DNA from: Rhodocyclaceae bacterium
GTDB taxonomy: Bacteria > Pseudomonadota > Gammaproteobacteria > Burkholderiales > Rhodocyclaceae
DNA: 64,000 nt
Reading direction: 5' to 3'
Assembly: GCA_018261935.1 (NCBI GenBank)
Contig: JAGTRP010000009.1
Span: forward strand, 1 to 64,000
The translations under genes were made by a program, and so were the position numbers. This document shows, piece by piece, positions 53,763 through 61,140 of the stretch. The notes under the pieces were generated by a model. It saw only the letters and a list, made by a program, of their open reading frames with translations, was not told the DNA's origin and searched no databases. Each line of letters starts with the position of its first letter. The stretch's first letter is position 1.

Positions 53763-54356
53763 TCATTCGTCGTCGTCTTCTTCCTTCATGCCCTTCGGCT
53801 TCTTGTGGGCGATGCCCTTGTGGCAGTCGATGCAGGTCTTGTTTTCCTTCTTGGCCAGGGCGTGCATCTTGGAGCCGCGGGCCTTCTGCTTATCCACGTT
53901 CATGCCCTCGAAGCTGTGGCAGTTGCGGCATTCCCGGGACTCGGAATTCTTCATGCGGGCCCACTCGTGCTGCGCCAGTTCGAGGCGCTTGGCTTCGAAT
54001 TTTTCGGGGGTGTCGATGGTCCCGATGAGCTTGCCCCAGACTTCCTGGCTCGCCTGGACCTTGCGGGCCATCTTGTGCATCCAGTCCTTGGGCACGTGGC
54101 AGTCGGAGCAGATGGCGCGCACGCCGGTCCGGTTGGAATAGTGGATGGTCTGCTTGTATTCCTGGTACACCGTGTCCCGCATGTCATGGCAGGAGGTGCA
54201 GAACTCCAGGGAGTTGGTGGCTTCCATGGCGGTATTGAAGCCACCCCAGAAAACGATGCCGGCAGCAAAGCCGAGCACTACCAGGGTCAGCAGCGAGTAT
54301 TTGGCGCTCGGGCGCTTCAACCTCGCCCACAAACCGGTTTTGCTGGGTTCGCCCAT
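53763..54356 (-). CDS. nirT: NirT, NapC-type tetraheme cytochrome
   Basis: 197-residue membrane-anchored quinol dehydrogenase. A single N-terminal helix (about 20-40) is followed by four heme sites CTSCH, CSDCH, CRNCH and CIDCH. It would pass electrons from quinol to the periplasmic nitrite reductase chain. The C-terminus ends in an acidic run (EEDDDE). The start ATG 54356 has GGAGGTCCC upstream. It follows nirS after 96 bp that contain a hairpin. Confidence 0.92.
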   Translation of the reverse strand: MGEPSKTGLWARLKRPSAKYSLLTLVVLGFAAGIVFWGGFNTAMEATNSLEFCTSCHDMRDTVYQEYKQTIHYSNRTGVRAICSDCHVPKDWMHKMARKVQASQEVWGKLIGTIDTPEKFEAKRLELAQHEWARMKNSESRECRNCHSFEGMNVDKQKARGSKMHALAKKENKTCIDCHKGIAHKKPKGMKEEDDDE

Positions 54357-54403
54357 GATCGGGACCTCCGTCGTATGTATTTGTATTCTATGTGGCTGAC
54401 ATG

Positions 54404-54427
54404 ATATGGGGGCTTTCGCCCCCATAT
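54404..54427. terminator. Hairpin between nirS and nirT
   Basis: A perfect 10-bp stem (arms ATATGGGGGC and GCCCCCATAT) with a 4-base loop lies 25 bp after the nirS stop. There is no T-run on the minus strand, so it is more likely a stability or partial-termination element that lets nirS RNA outnumber the rest of the operon. Confidence 0.65.
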
Positions 54428-54452
54428 CTTTGCTACCCGTCAAATCCATGAA

Positions 54453-56144
54453 TCAGTAGATGTCGTGCTGGGTGTTGTAGACGTTGAACTTGCCCGTCGG
54501 GGTGATCATCTTGGGATCGGTGATCACCTTCTTGAGCTTCAGGGTCGTGTCGTCATACACCACGATGGCGGACTGGTCGGTCTTGCCGCCCCACAGGGAG
54601 ACCCAGACCTCCTTGCCGTCGGCGCTGTATTCCGGATGGACGGCGCGCCGCACCGCCTTGGTCTCCGGCAGCCCGGAGTCCTTGGCCACGTTCAGCACGG
54701 CCTTCGGCTTGTCGAGGTTGGCCACGTCGTACACCGCCACCGAGGTCGCGACATCCCGATCCGGGTTCATGGGCGCATCCGCCCACAGGTTGTTCGACTT
54801 CGGATGGGTCTTGACGAACAGGTTGCCGGCGCCGATGTGCTTGATCTCCTGCACCACCTTCCAGTTGTTGCCCTTGTACTGGGCGAACTTCTTGTCGTCC
54901 GACGGGGTGCTGATGACGGTGATCACGTCGGCGCCCAGGTGGCCGGTGGTCCAGACCGGGCCGAATTTCGGATGGACGAAGTTGGCGCCGCGGCCCGGGT
55001 GGGGAATCTTGGCGGTATCGATGAGGGCAGCCAGCTTGCCGGTCTTGGTATCCACGGCGGCGATCTTGTTGGAAGCATTGGCCGCCACCAGGAAGTAGCG
55101 CTGGGAGGCGTCCCAGCCGCCATCATGGAGGAACTTGGCCGACTCGATGGTGGTGGTCTTCAGGTTCTTGATGTCCGAATAGTCCACCAGCAGGATCTGG
55201 CCGGTTTCCTTGACGTTGATGACCCATTCCGGCTTGATCATGGACGAGACGATGGAGGCCACCCGCGGCTCGGGGTGGTATTCGCCGTCCACCGTCATGC
55301 CCCGGGTGGAGACGATCTTGATGGGCTTCAGGGTCTCGCCTTCCATGACCGCGTACTGGGGCGGCCAGTAGGAGCCGGCCACGGCGTACTTGTCCTCGTA
55401 GCCCTTGAACTTGGAGGTATCCACCGAGCGGGCGTCGTAGCCGACCTTGACCTCGGCCACCACCGCCGGCTTCTCCAGCCACAGGTCGATGAGGGACAGG
55501 CGGCCGTCCCGGCCCACCACATAGACGTAGCGCCCGGAAGCCGAGAGGCGGGAGATGTGCACCGCGTAGCCGGTCTTGACGATGCTGACGATCTGCTTGG
55601 AGTCGCCGTCGATCAGGGCCACCTCGCCGGTATCCCGCAGGGTGACCGAGAAGACGTTCTTGAGGTTGATGTTGTTCATCTGCTTCTTGGGACGCTGATC
55701 CACCGGAACGATGAGTTTCCAGGTGTCATTCATGTCCTTGAAGCTGAACTCGGGGGGCACGTCGGGCTGGTTCTGGATGTACTTGGACATCAAGCTGATC
55801 TCATCCTTGGTCAGGATGTCGTCGAAGTTCACCATGCCGCCGTCGGTGCCGTAGCCGATGATCTTTTCGAGGCGCTGCTGGCCGAGCTTCAGGGTGCCGC
55901 CCTCGGTGACGTTGCCGTCCTTGTCCTTCTTGCTCCAGTGCGGCTCCAGGTTCTTGCCGGTGGCGCCCTTGCGGAGCACGCCGTGGCAGCCGGCGCAGCG
56001 CTCGAAATAGATTTTCTTGGCTTTTTCCTTTTCTTCGGCAGTCAGCGATGGCCCGGCCGCTTTGCCAGCATCCTGGGCGAAGGCGGAACCGATGGCGGCA
56101 GTCATTGCGGACAGTGCCAGTACCCCCACAACTAGATTCCTCAT
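54453..56144 (-). CDS. nirS: Cytochrome cd1 nitrite reductase
   Basis: 563-residue periplasmic enzyme that reduces nitrite to NO. Signal peptide (cut near AFA-QD, residue 23), cytochrome c domain with C50-C53-H54 (CAGCH), then an eight-bladed d1 propeller. Conserved His-containing stretches of the active site are seen (GEYHPEPRVAS and GANFVHPKFGPVW). Length fits the family (about 560-570). The start ATG 56144 follows AAGGAGAGG. An exact FNR/Dnr box lies 83 bp upstream. It is the first gene of the minus-strand operon nirSTBCF(DL)GH. Confidence 0.97.
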   Translation of the reverse strand: MRNLVVGVLALSAMTAAIGSAFAQDAGKAAGPSLTAEEKEKAKKIYFERCAGCHGVLRKGATGKNLEPHWSKKDKDGNVTEGGTLKLGQQRLEKIIGYGTDGGMVNFDDILTKDEISLMSKYIQNQPDVPPEFSFKDMNDTWKLIVPVDQRPKKQMNNINLKNVFSVTLRDTGEVALIDGDSKQIVSIVKTGYAVHISRLSASGRYVYVVGRDGRLSLIDLWLEKPAVVAEVKVGYDARSVDTSKFKGYEDKYAVAGSYWPPQYAVMEGETLKPIKIVSTRGMTVDGEYHPEPRVASIVSSMIKPEWVINVKETGQILLVDYSDIKNLKTTTIESAKFLHDGGWDASQRYFLVAANASNKIAAVDTKTGKLAALIDTAKIPHPGRGANFVHPKFGPVWTTGHLGADVITVISTPSDDKKFAQYKGNNWKVVQEIKHIGAGNLFVKTHPKSNNLWADAPMNPDRDVATSVAVYDVANLDKPKAVLNVAKDSGLPETKAVRRAVHPEYSADGKEVWVSLWGGKTDQSAIVVYDDTTLKLKKVITDPKMITPTGKFNVYNTQHDIY

Positions 56145-56197
56145 AGTCCTCTCCTTGAAATAGGTCATTCGCATTTATTCCCCCAATGCGATGGTCG

Positions 56198-56212
56198 CAA
56201 GGTTGAACCTTG
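56198..56212. promoter_or_regulatory. Inverted repeat between nirS and its FNR box
   Basis: CAAGGTTGAACCTTG is a perfect 7-bp inverted repeat with one central base, 54 bp upstream of the nirS ATG and downstream of the FNR-type box. It overlaps the place where a -10 element would fall for a box at -41.5, so it may be an operator or a leader hairpin. Confidence 0.4.
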
Positions 56213-56227
56213 ACGATGTCCTCTTCT

Positions 56228-56241
56228 TTGATTCGCATCAA
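56228..56241 (-). promoter_or_regulatory. Perfect FNR/Dnr box upstream of nirS
   Basis: On the plus strand TTGATTCGCATCAA matches the palindrome TTGAT-N4-ATCAA at all ten positions. Its centre is 90 bp upstream of the nirS ATG. Dnr/NnrR and FNR-type proteins control nirS in known denitrifiers. No good -10 hexamer is visible at the class II distance, so the exact transcript start is open. Confidence 0.85.
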
Positions 56242-56290
56242 GGCTACCAGAAGACGCCAATCACTTAATATTCAACAGGTTATAACACCT

Positions 56291-56355
56291 CGAAAGAACT
56301 AATTATTTGGCATCCTGATAGTTCGAAAGAACTATTCTGAATACCCGGAAGAACT
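56291..56355. repeat. Three phased direct repeats between nirS and nirE
   Basis: CGAAAGAACT occurs at 56291-56300 and 56324-56333, and CGGAAGAACT at 56346-56355. The spacings are 33 and 22 bp, both multiples of 11, so all copies face the same side of the helix. The middle copy is also a 5-bp palindrome (AGTTCGAAAGAACT). They lie 55-119 bp upstream of nirE and probably bind a regulator. Confidence 0.55.
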
Positions 56356-56409
56356 AGTACCGCCGGCTTTGCCAAAAGCCCCGAACAGGAGATACCCTTG
56401 GGAGGAGAC

Positions 56410-57207
56410 ATGAACGACGAATACCGCACGGGAAGAATGATCACCAACAACCAATTACCCGGAGGCAAGGTCTGGCTGGTCGGCGCCGGCCCCGGCGACC
56501 CCGGCCTCCTGACCGTCAAGGCGGCCGGGCTGATCGCCCGGGCCGACGCCATCGTCTACGACCACCTGGTGGGGCCGGGCATCATCGACCAGGCCCGGCC
56601 CGACGCGCGCAAGGTCTATGCCGGCAAGCAGGCATCCCGCCACTCCCTGCCCCAGGAAGCCATCAACCGGCTCCTGGTGGACCTGGCCCGGGAGGGGCTG
56701 TCGGTGGTCCGCCTGAAGGGGGGCGATCCCTTCATCTTCGGCCGCGGCGGCGAGGAACTGGAAACCCTGGCGGCCAGCGGCATTCCCTTCGAGGTGGTGC
56801 CCGGCGTCACCGCCGCCGCCGGCTGCGCCGCCTACGGGGGCTTTCCCCTCACCCACCGGGAGCACGCCCAGGGGGTCACCTTCGTCACCGGCCACCTCAA
56901 GGACAACACGGTGGACCTGGACTGGCCGGCCCTGGCCCGCCCCGGCCATACCGTCGTCTTCTACATGGGCATCAGCGCCGCGGCGGAAATCTGCCGCCAG
57001 CTCATCGCCCACGGCCTCGCCGCCGACACGCCCGCCGCCGTCGTCCGCAACGGCACCCTGTCCAGCCAGGAAACCCTCCTGGCGACCCTCGGCACCCTGC
57101 CGGAAGCCATCGCCCGCTCGGGCATCAAGCCGCCGGCGCTGATCGTGGTCGGCAGCGTCGTCGGCCTCCACGCCAAACTCAACTGGTTCGAAAAAGCCCA
57201 TCCATGA
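56410..57207 (+). CDS. nirE: NirE, uroporphyrinogen-III C-methyltransferase
   Basis: 265-residue cytosolic SAM-dependent enzyme that makes precorrin-2, the entry to siroheme and heme d1. Motifs seen are VGAGPGDPGLLTVKA, DHLVGPGII, VVRLKGGDPFIFGRGGEE, VPGVTAAAGCAAYGG, FVTGH and FYMGI. The siroheme-forming CysG domains are absent. The start ATG 56410 has GGGAGGAGAC in front, which excludes the TTG at 56398. It is divergent from nirS, and this context marks it as the d1-pathway copy, NirE, not a general CobA. Confidence 0.92.
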   Translation: MNDEYRTGRMITNNQLPGGKVWLVGAGPGDPGLLTVKAAGLIARADAIVYDHLVGPGIIDQARPDARKVYAGKQASRHSLPQEAINRLLVDLAREGLSVVRLKGGDPFIFGRGGEELETLAASGIPFEVVPGVTAAAGCAAYGGFPLTHREHAQGVTFVTGHLKDNTVDLDWPALARPGHTVVFYMGISAAAEICRQLIAHGLAADTPAAVVRNGTLSSQETLLATLGTLPEAIARSGIKPPALIVVGSVVGLHAKLNWFEKAHP

Positions 57208-57587
57208 AGCCTCTCTCCGCCCTGCTCCTTCTCTTCATCACCCTCAACGCCAGCGCCTACTCGGGCAAGGAACTGCTGGAGGACTGCCGCGCGGCGGAAC
57301 CCCTCTACCAGGAGAAGAAGCCCGAAGCCCTCCACCAATCGCCCCCGGCGACCCGCTGCCTCGCCTATATCAACGGTTTCGCCGACGGCTACGAGACGGG
57401 GGACTACCTGGCCGGCAAGGTGGGCGTGCAGCTCAACGCCTTCTGCCTGCCCGGGAGCGACGATCGGGAATTCCGGCTGCTGCGGGCCGTCCTCACCCAC
57501 CTGGAAAGGCAACCCCCCAACGCCCAGGCTGCCAGCCGCACCCTGGTGGCCGGCGCCCTCTCCAAGGCCTTCCCCTGCGGACAGTAG
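57204..57587 (+). CDS. Exported Rap1a/Tai-like protein
   Basis: 127 residues with a signal peptide (MKPLSALLLLFITLNASAYS). The mature part (SGKELLEDCRA, CLAYINGFADGYETG, FCLPG, RAVLTHLERQP, LVAGALSKAFPC) fits the Rap1a/Tai family, first known as immunity proteins of type VI amidase effectors but widespread as stand-alone periplasmic proteins. Four Cys could form two disulfides. It overlaps nirE by four bases (ATGA), so it is coupled to it, which is odd for an immunity protein; no effector is nearby. Confidence 0.75.
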   Translation: MKPLSALLLLFITLNASAYSGKELLEDCRAAEPLYQEKKPEALHQSPPATRCLAYINGFADGYETGDYLAGKVGVQLNAFCLPGSDDREFRLLRAVLTHLERQPPNAQAASRTLVAGALSKAFPCGQ

Positions 57588-57629
57588 TTGAAGGGTGAAT
57601 ACGATTCGGGGATAATCCGGCCTCCACCT

Positions 57630-57714
57630 GCCGAGGTGGCGGAATCGGTAGACGCAGCGGATTCAAAATCCGCCGCCGAAAGGCGTAAGGGTTCGAGTCC
57701 CTTTCTCGGCACCA
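57630..57714 (+). tRNA. tRNA-Leu (anticodon CAA)
   Basis: 85-nt class II tRNA with CCA encoded. The acceptor stem GCCGAGG pairs with TCTCGGC (one G-U), the anticodon stem GCGGA/TCCGC holds the loop TTCAAAA with anticodon CAA, a long variable arm follows (GCCGAAAGGC type) and the T arm contains GGTTCGAGTCC. It reads UUG Leu codons. The 3' end is repeated at 60977-60994. Confidence 0.96.
57696..57714. repeat. Left attachment-like repeat (tRNA-Leu 3' end)
   Basis: AGTCCCTTTCTCGGCACCA, the last 19 bases of the tRNA, matches the copy at 60977-60994 except for one G. Confidence 0.7.
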
Positions 57715-57729
57715 TGTTGAAAAGAAAGG

Positions 57730-57755
57730 ACTTTCCAAACGGGAAGTCTTTTTTG
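57730..57755 (+). terminator. Intrinsic terminator after tRNA-Leu
   Basis: An 8-bp stem (GACTTTCC with GGGAAGTC, one G-U pair) and an AAAC loop are followed by six T. It ends the tRNA transcript in the present arrangement. Confidence 0.85.
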
Positions 57756-57978
57756 TTTGTAGCCCGGCAAAATCCGTGTAAAGCAAATGTAAACTTTTTG
57801 GGGCTATTCTGATCCCTGGAGGCAAGCGACAGCGGCACCGGAAGCCAGGCCCGGTGTCTGTATAGCGAGACACCACTACAGCCCCCCCGCCCTTTGATGC
57901 CTGCCCGCCTCTTCGCGTCCGAATCGATGGGTGCTGGAACCGATGGTCAGCTCAGGGTGTACATGCGAAAATGTTGAG

Positions 57979-58392
57979 ATGATTGACACTCGCACCGCCT
58001 CCAAGCGCAGCGAGATCATGTCGAAGGTCCGCTCCAAAAACACGGCGCCGGAAATGGTCGTCCGGCGCTTAATCTTCGGCATGGGCTACAGGTATCGATT
58101 GCACGTTGCGAGCCTTCCCGGCAAGCCCGACATAGTCCTGTCGCGGCGAAAGAAGATCGTCGATATCCGCGGGTGCTTCTGGCACGGGCATGAGGGGTGT
58201 CGGTACGGGAATCTCCCTAAGAGCCGACTCGACTTTTGGAGTGCAAAGATCGAGCGCAACCGAGAACGCGACGCGGCAAACCTGGCGACTCTTGCTCGGC
58301 GAGGGTGGAGGGTCTTGGTCGTATGGCAGTGCGAACTGAAGAACATTAAATCGCTTAAGAAAAGGTTGCATGAGTTCATCGAATCAGAATAG
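57979..58392 (+). CDS. vsr: Very short patch repair endonuclease Vsr
   Basis: 137-residue DNA mismatch endonuclease that nicks T:G mismatches made when 5-methylcytosine deaminates. Family motifs are clear: RSEIMSKVRSKNTAPEMVVR, GYRYRLHVASLPGKPDIVLS (catalytic Asp), IRGCFWHGHEGCRYG and FWSAKIERNRERD with RRGWRVLVVWQCE. The zinc-binding Cys and His are present. ATG 57979 is taken because the family N-terminus starts there; an upstream GTG at 57931 is possible. It overlaps the methyltransferase gene by 23 bp, the usual vsr-dcm pairing. Confidence 0.93.
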   Translation: MIDTRTASKRSEIMSKVRSKNTAPEMVVRRLIFGMGYRYRLHVASLPGKPDIVLSRRKKIVDIRGCFWHGHEGCRYGNLPKSRLDFWSAKIERNRERDAANLATLARRGWRVLVVWQCELKNIKSLKKRLHEFIESE

Positions 58393-59662
58393 ACGTCCGA
58401 TTGGAATCGATCTCTTTGCCGGCGCCGGCGGTCTGTCGCTCGGCTTCGAACAGGCGGGCTTCGATATCGCCGCTGCGGTCGAAATCGACCCGATCCACTG
58501 TGCTGTCCATGAATACAATTTTCCGAATTCCGCCGCGATTTGCGCGAGCGTCGTCGACCTAACGGGCGATGAAATCCGCCGCCGAGCAGGGCTGGAGGGC
58601 AAAGATATTGACTGCGTTTTCGGCGGCGCACCGTGCCAAGGCTTCTCGATGATCGGCAAGCGCGCCCTCGACGACCCTCGCAACCAGTTGGTATTTCATT
58701 ACGTCCGGCTCGTTCGCGAACTGCGCCCTAAATACTGCGTTTTCGAAAACGTCAAAGGATTGACCGTTGGCGGCCATCGACAGTTTCTTCACGAACTTAT
58801 CGATGCTCTTGGCGAAGCCGGGTACGATGTATTGTCGCCCTACCGGGTGTTGAACGCTGCCGACTTCGGGGTCCCGCAGGATCGACGGCGGCTTTTCTTG
58901 ATTGGCGCCCGAAAAGGGGAGCCGGTTCCGCTGTACCCGGAGTCGCAGCCAAAGGTCACGGTCCTTGAAGCCATCGGCGACCTTCCCGACGCCGACGCCT
59001 TCGACGAGCTTCTGACGTCCGACATCGTGCGCGTACCATTTGAGACGGCGAGCCGATACGCTCGACGCCTGCGCGGACTTGACCGCGACCCAAACGATTT
59101 CAGCCACCCTAGAGAATTCGATCCGAACACGCTTTCGGCCAGCCTTCGAACGGAACATACGGACCTTTCGCGAAAGCGCTTTCTCGAAACCGCCCACGGA
59201 AAGACCGAACCTGTCAGCAGGTTTCACAAGCTGCGTCCGGACGGGGTATGTAACACGCTCCGCGCTGGCACGGATAGCGCCCGAGGTGCGTTCACGTCGC
59301 CTCGTCCGATCCATCCCTTTCTGCCAAGGGTGATCACCGTTCGGGAGGCTGCGCGCCTGCACTCATACCCGGACTGGTTTCGCTTCCACGTAACCAAGTG
59401 GCACGGCTTTCGGCAAATCGGCAACAGTGTCCCGCCCTTGCTTGGACGAGCGGTAGCGGCAGAGATCGTTCGATCCCTCGGCATCGCGCCGAAGAAACCG
59501 AGGGTAAAAGTGATTCCTGGTCACGGGTCGGAGGAATTGCTTTCTTTCGGCATGAGCACCGCTGCGGTTCACTTTAACGTGTCAGCAAAGGTAATCGCTC
59601 AACGGACGCGCAAGGTGTATGAAAAACCTAAGGGGGAAGGAGAAACCGCGAGTGCCACCTGA
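58370..59662 (+). CDS. dcm: DNA (cytosine-5) methyltransferase
   Basis: 430-residue C5 methyltransferase. Ordered motifs are FAGAGGLSLGFEQAGF (I), VEIDP (II), GGAPCQGFSMIGKR with the catalytic Cys near residue 88 (IV), FENVKGL (VI), QDRRRLFLIGAR (VIII) and RQIGNSVPPLLG (X). All are intact, so it should be active; the recognition sequence is not predictable by eye. A 50-residue C-terminal extension follows motif X. It protects the host DNA from the nuclease encoded next, which overlaps it by 44 bp. Confidence 0.93.
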   Translation: MSSSNQNRRPIGIDLFAGAGGLSLGFEQAGFDIAAAVEIDPIHCAVHEYNFPNSAAICASVVDLTGDEIRRRAGLEGKDIDCVFGGAPCQGFSMIGKRALDDPRNQLVFHYVRLVRELRPKYCVFENVKGLTVGGHRQFLHELIDALGEAGYDVLSPYRVLNAADFGVPQDRRRLFLIGARKGEPVPLYPESQPKVTVLEAIGDLPDADAFDELLTSDIVRVPFETASRYARRLRGLDRDPNDFSHPREFDPNTLSASLRTEHTDLSRKRFLETAHGKTEPVSRFHKLRPDGVCNTLRAGTDSARGAFTSPRPIHPFLPRVITVREAARLHSYPDWFRFHVTKWHGFRQIGNSVPPLLGRAVAAEIVRSLGIAPKKPRVKVIPGHGSEELLSFGMSTAAVHFNVSAKVIAQRTRKVYEKPKGEGETASAT

Positions 59663-60458
59663 AAAAAAACAATCCCGCTACGACGCAATCGTCGAACGCA
59701 TCTTTCAACGACACTACTCGAAGAAAACCGCTTCTGGCTTCGAGTTCACGCGGGAAGAGTTCGAAGCAACGGCGAATGAACTTGGCATCGCATTGCCGAA
59801 GAACCTCGGCGACGTGCTGTATTCGTTCCGATATCGTAAAGAGTTGCCGCAGTCGATCTGCGAAACTGCATCGCCTGGTCTCGAATGGATCATCGAAGGC
59901 GCAGGAAGAGCGATATACCGCTTCCGCCTCGCGAGGGCGAATCGAATCGTTCCGTGCGAGCGACTGGTGACGGTTAAGGTGCCCGACTCGACACCCGAGA
60001 TCATCACCGCTTACGCTCAGACGGACGAACAGGCCCTTCTCGCCAAAGTAAGGTACAACCGACTCATCGACATCTTCCTTGGCATTGCAACATACTCGTT
60101 GCAGAACCATCTACGGACGACCGTCAAAGGCGTTGGGCAAATCGAGATCGACGAAATTTACGTAGGCATCGACAAGCAGGGCAGGCAATTCGTTATCCCG
60201 GTACAGGCCAAGGGCGGAAGCGACAAGCATGGAGTCGTTCAAACGGCGCAGGACATCGCCTGCTGCGCTGAAAAATTTCCGAACCTGATATGCAGAGCGG
60301 TTTCGGCTCAGTTCATGAGCGACAACAAGATTGCCTTGTTCGAACTGACCATCGAAGACGGCGATATCAAAATCGTCGAAGAGCGACACTATCAGTTGGT
60401 TCCTGCCGCCGACATCTCCGCCGCCGAGCTTCGAGCCTACGGCACACGGCGCCGGTAG
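59619..60458 (+). CDS. Probable type II restriction endonuclease (PD-(D/E)XK-like)
   Basis: 279-residue protein whose family I do not recognise with certainty. A nuclease-like core is visible: QIEIDEIYVGID, a turn, then QFVIPVQAKGGSDKHG, which fits the E/D...(E/Q)xK arrangement of PD-(D/E)XK enzymes. Its place directly after vsr and a C5 methyltransferase, with overlapping reading frames, argues for a restriction enzyme. The start may be ATG 59619 or GTG 59652, which has AAGGAG upstream. Base composition is the same low-GC type as the methyltransferase gene. Confidence 0.7.
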   Translation: MKNLRGKEKPRVPPEKKQSRYDAIVERIFQRHYSKKTASGFEFTREEFEATANELGIALPKNLGDVLYSFRYRKELPQSICETASPGLEWIIEGAGRAIYRFRLARANRIVPCERLVTVKVPDSTPEIITAYAQTDEQALLAKVRYNRLIDIFLGIATYSLQNHLRTTVKGVGQIEIDEIYVGIDKQGRQFVIPVQAKGGSDKHGVVQTAQDIACCAEKFPNLICRAVSAQFMSDNKIALFELTIEDGDIKIVEERHYQLVPAADISAAELRAYGTRRR

Positions 60459-60538
60459 CCAGCGACCGCGGCGCTGCCGGTGCCGCACGTTCCCCCCTCA
60501 ACTGTCTCAAGATGAGCGGGCATCGCGACACACCACAA

Positions 60539-60558
60539 CCCCCGCCGGGCGGCGGGGG
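60539..60558. terminator. GC-rich hairpin between the endonuclease and HTH genes
   Basis: A perfect 8-bp stem (CCCCCGCC with GGCGGGGG) and a GGGC loop lie between two convergent genes. There is no T-run, so termination is only likely. Confidence 0.5.
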
Positions 60559-60572
60559 CAACGCGAATTAAA

Positions 60573-60833
60573 TCATGTGTTTTTTCCATTCAGATGCCGA
60601 TTGACGGTAGGCTGGCTCTTCCCCGTAATCCTCTCAATGCGAACGGACTTAACGCCCTGTTCTGCCAGTGACTGACAGAACCTGTCGCGCTGTTCCATAG
60701 TCAGCGCGTCGAAGAACGCCCTATTCACCTTGGCCTGTTCAGTCTCCAATAGGCTAAAGCCCCTGTCGAGAAAGGTCGTCATTTCCTTCCGCAGTTCATC
60801 GAACAAGCCGACGTTGCTGGTTAGCGTTGCCAT
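60573..60833 (-). CDS. Small helix-turn-helix protein
   Basis: 86-residue protein. The C-terminal part (VKSVRIERITGKSQPTVNRH) looks like a helix-turn-helix; the first half (FDELRKEMTTFLDRGFSLLE) is probably a dimerising helix. The start ATG 60833 has AAGGAGA upstream, which decides against a longer frame from 60878. It lies inside the tRNA-Leu island on the opposite strand to the restriction genes and could be a regulator of them or of the element. No family is recognised. Confidence 0.65.
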   Translation of the reverse strand: MATLTSNVGLFDELRKEMTTFLDRGFSLLETEQAKVNRAFFDALTMEQRDRFCQSLAEQGVKSVRIERITGKSQPTVNRHLNGKNT

Positions 60834-60976
60834 ACAACTCTCCTTTCGTGAATGAATTGCGTACTTAAGTCTATTCATCAGTTACAAGATATCAAGGGCA
60901 GTTCACCGTCGAAAACCATCCCAAAAACGGTGAAATCCGAAACATCCTATCCATGGGCGTTGCCGCCGGTTGTTCC

Positions 60977-60994
60977 AGTCCCTTTCTCGCACCA
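60977..60994. repeat. Right attachment-like repeat (tRNA-Leu 3' remnant)
   Basis: AGTCCCTTTCTCGCACCA equals the end of tRNA-Leu with one G deleted. No tRNA body precedes it, so it is a remnant produced by insertion at the tRNA gene. Confidence 0.7.
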
Positions 60995-61006
60995 GTAGTG
61001 CTCAAG

Positions 61007-61038
61007 CGGCTTTCCGGACGGAAGGCCGTTTTTGTTTT
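61007..61038 (+). terminator. Intrinsic terminator, probable original terminator of tRNA-Leu
   Basis: A 9-bp stem (CGGCTTTCC with GGAAGGCCG, one G-U) and a GGAC loop are followed by TTTTTGTTTT. It stands 12 bp after the tRNA remnant, the same place relative to it as the terminator at 57730 has to the intact tRNA. Confidence 0.85.
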
Positions 61039-61140
61039 CATGCCGCCGGCCAAGGGCGACGGGCCTGATTCCGAAAATTGAACTCGGACTCGGTGGGCCC
61101 GTCTAATTTAATGCCTCGCGTAGTCGGATGCAGCCAGTTT

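Larger units (their letters stand above)
57696..60994. mobile_element. Small island inserted at tRNA-Leu (vsr, dcm, endonuclease, HTH gene)
   Basis: The 3' end of tRNA-Leu (57696-57714) recurs at 60977-60994 with one base missing. Between the copies lie a Vsr nuclease, a C5 methyltransferase, a probable endonuclease and a small helix-turn-helix gene, all with lower GC and different codon use than the flanks. Each copy is followed by its own similar terminator. This is the layout of an element integrated at a tRNA gene. No integrase is present, so it must have been mobilised in trans or lost its integrase. Confidence 0.7.

Noticed and set aside
56309-56330. Sigma-54 promoter upstream of nirE (TGGCAT followed by GTTCG)
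   Set aside because: The GG element is present, but the -12 GC element is missing at the required spacing.
56291-56355. CRISPR-like array in the three repeats upstream of nirE
   Set aside because: The repeats are only 10-12 bp with unequal 23- and 12-bp spacers and no cas genes; they are regulatory-site sized.
57588-57812. 74-codon frame covering the tRNA-Leu gene
   Set aside because: Its sequence (AEVAESVDAADSKSAAERRK) is simply the translated tRNA; this is a well-known false call.
57696-60994. Classical insertion sequence or prophage at tRNA-Leu
   Set aside because: No transposase, integrase or phage structural gene is present; only the repeat and foreign composition support an element.
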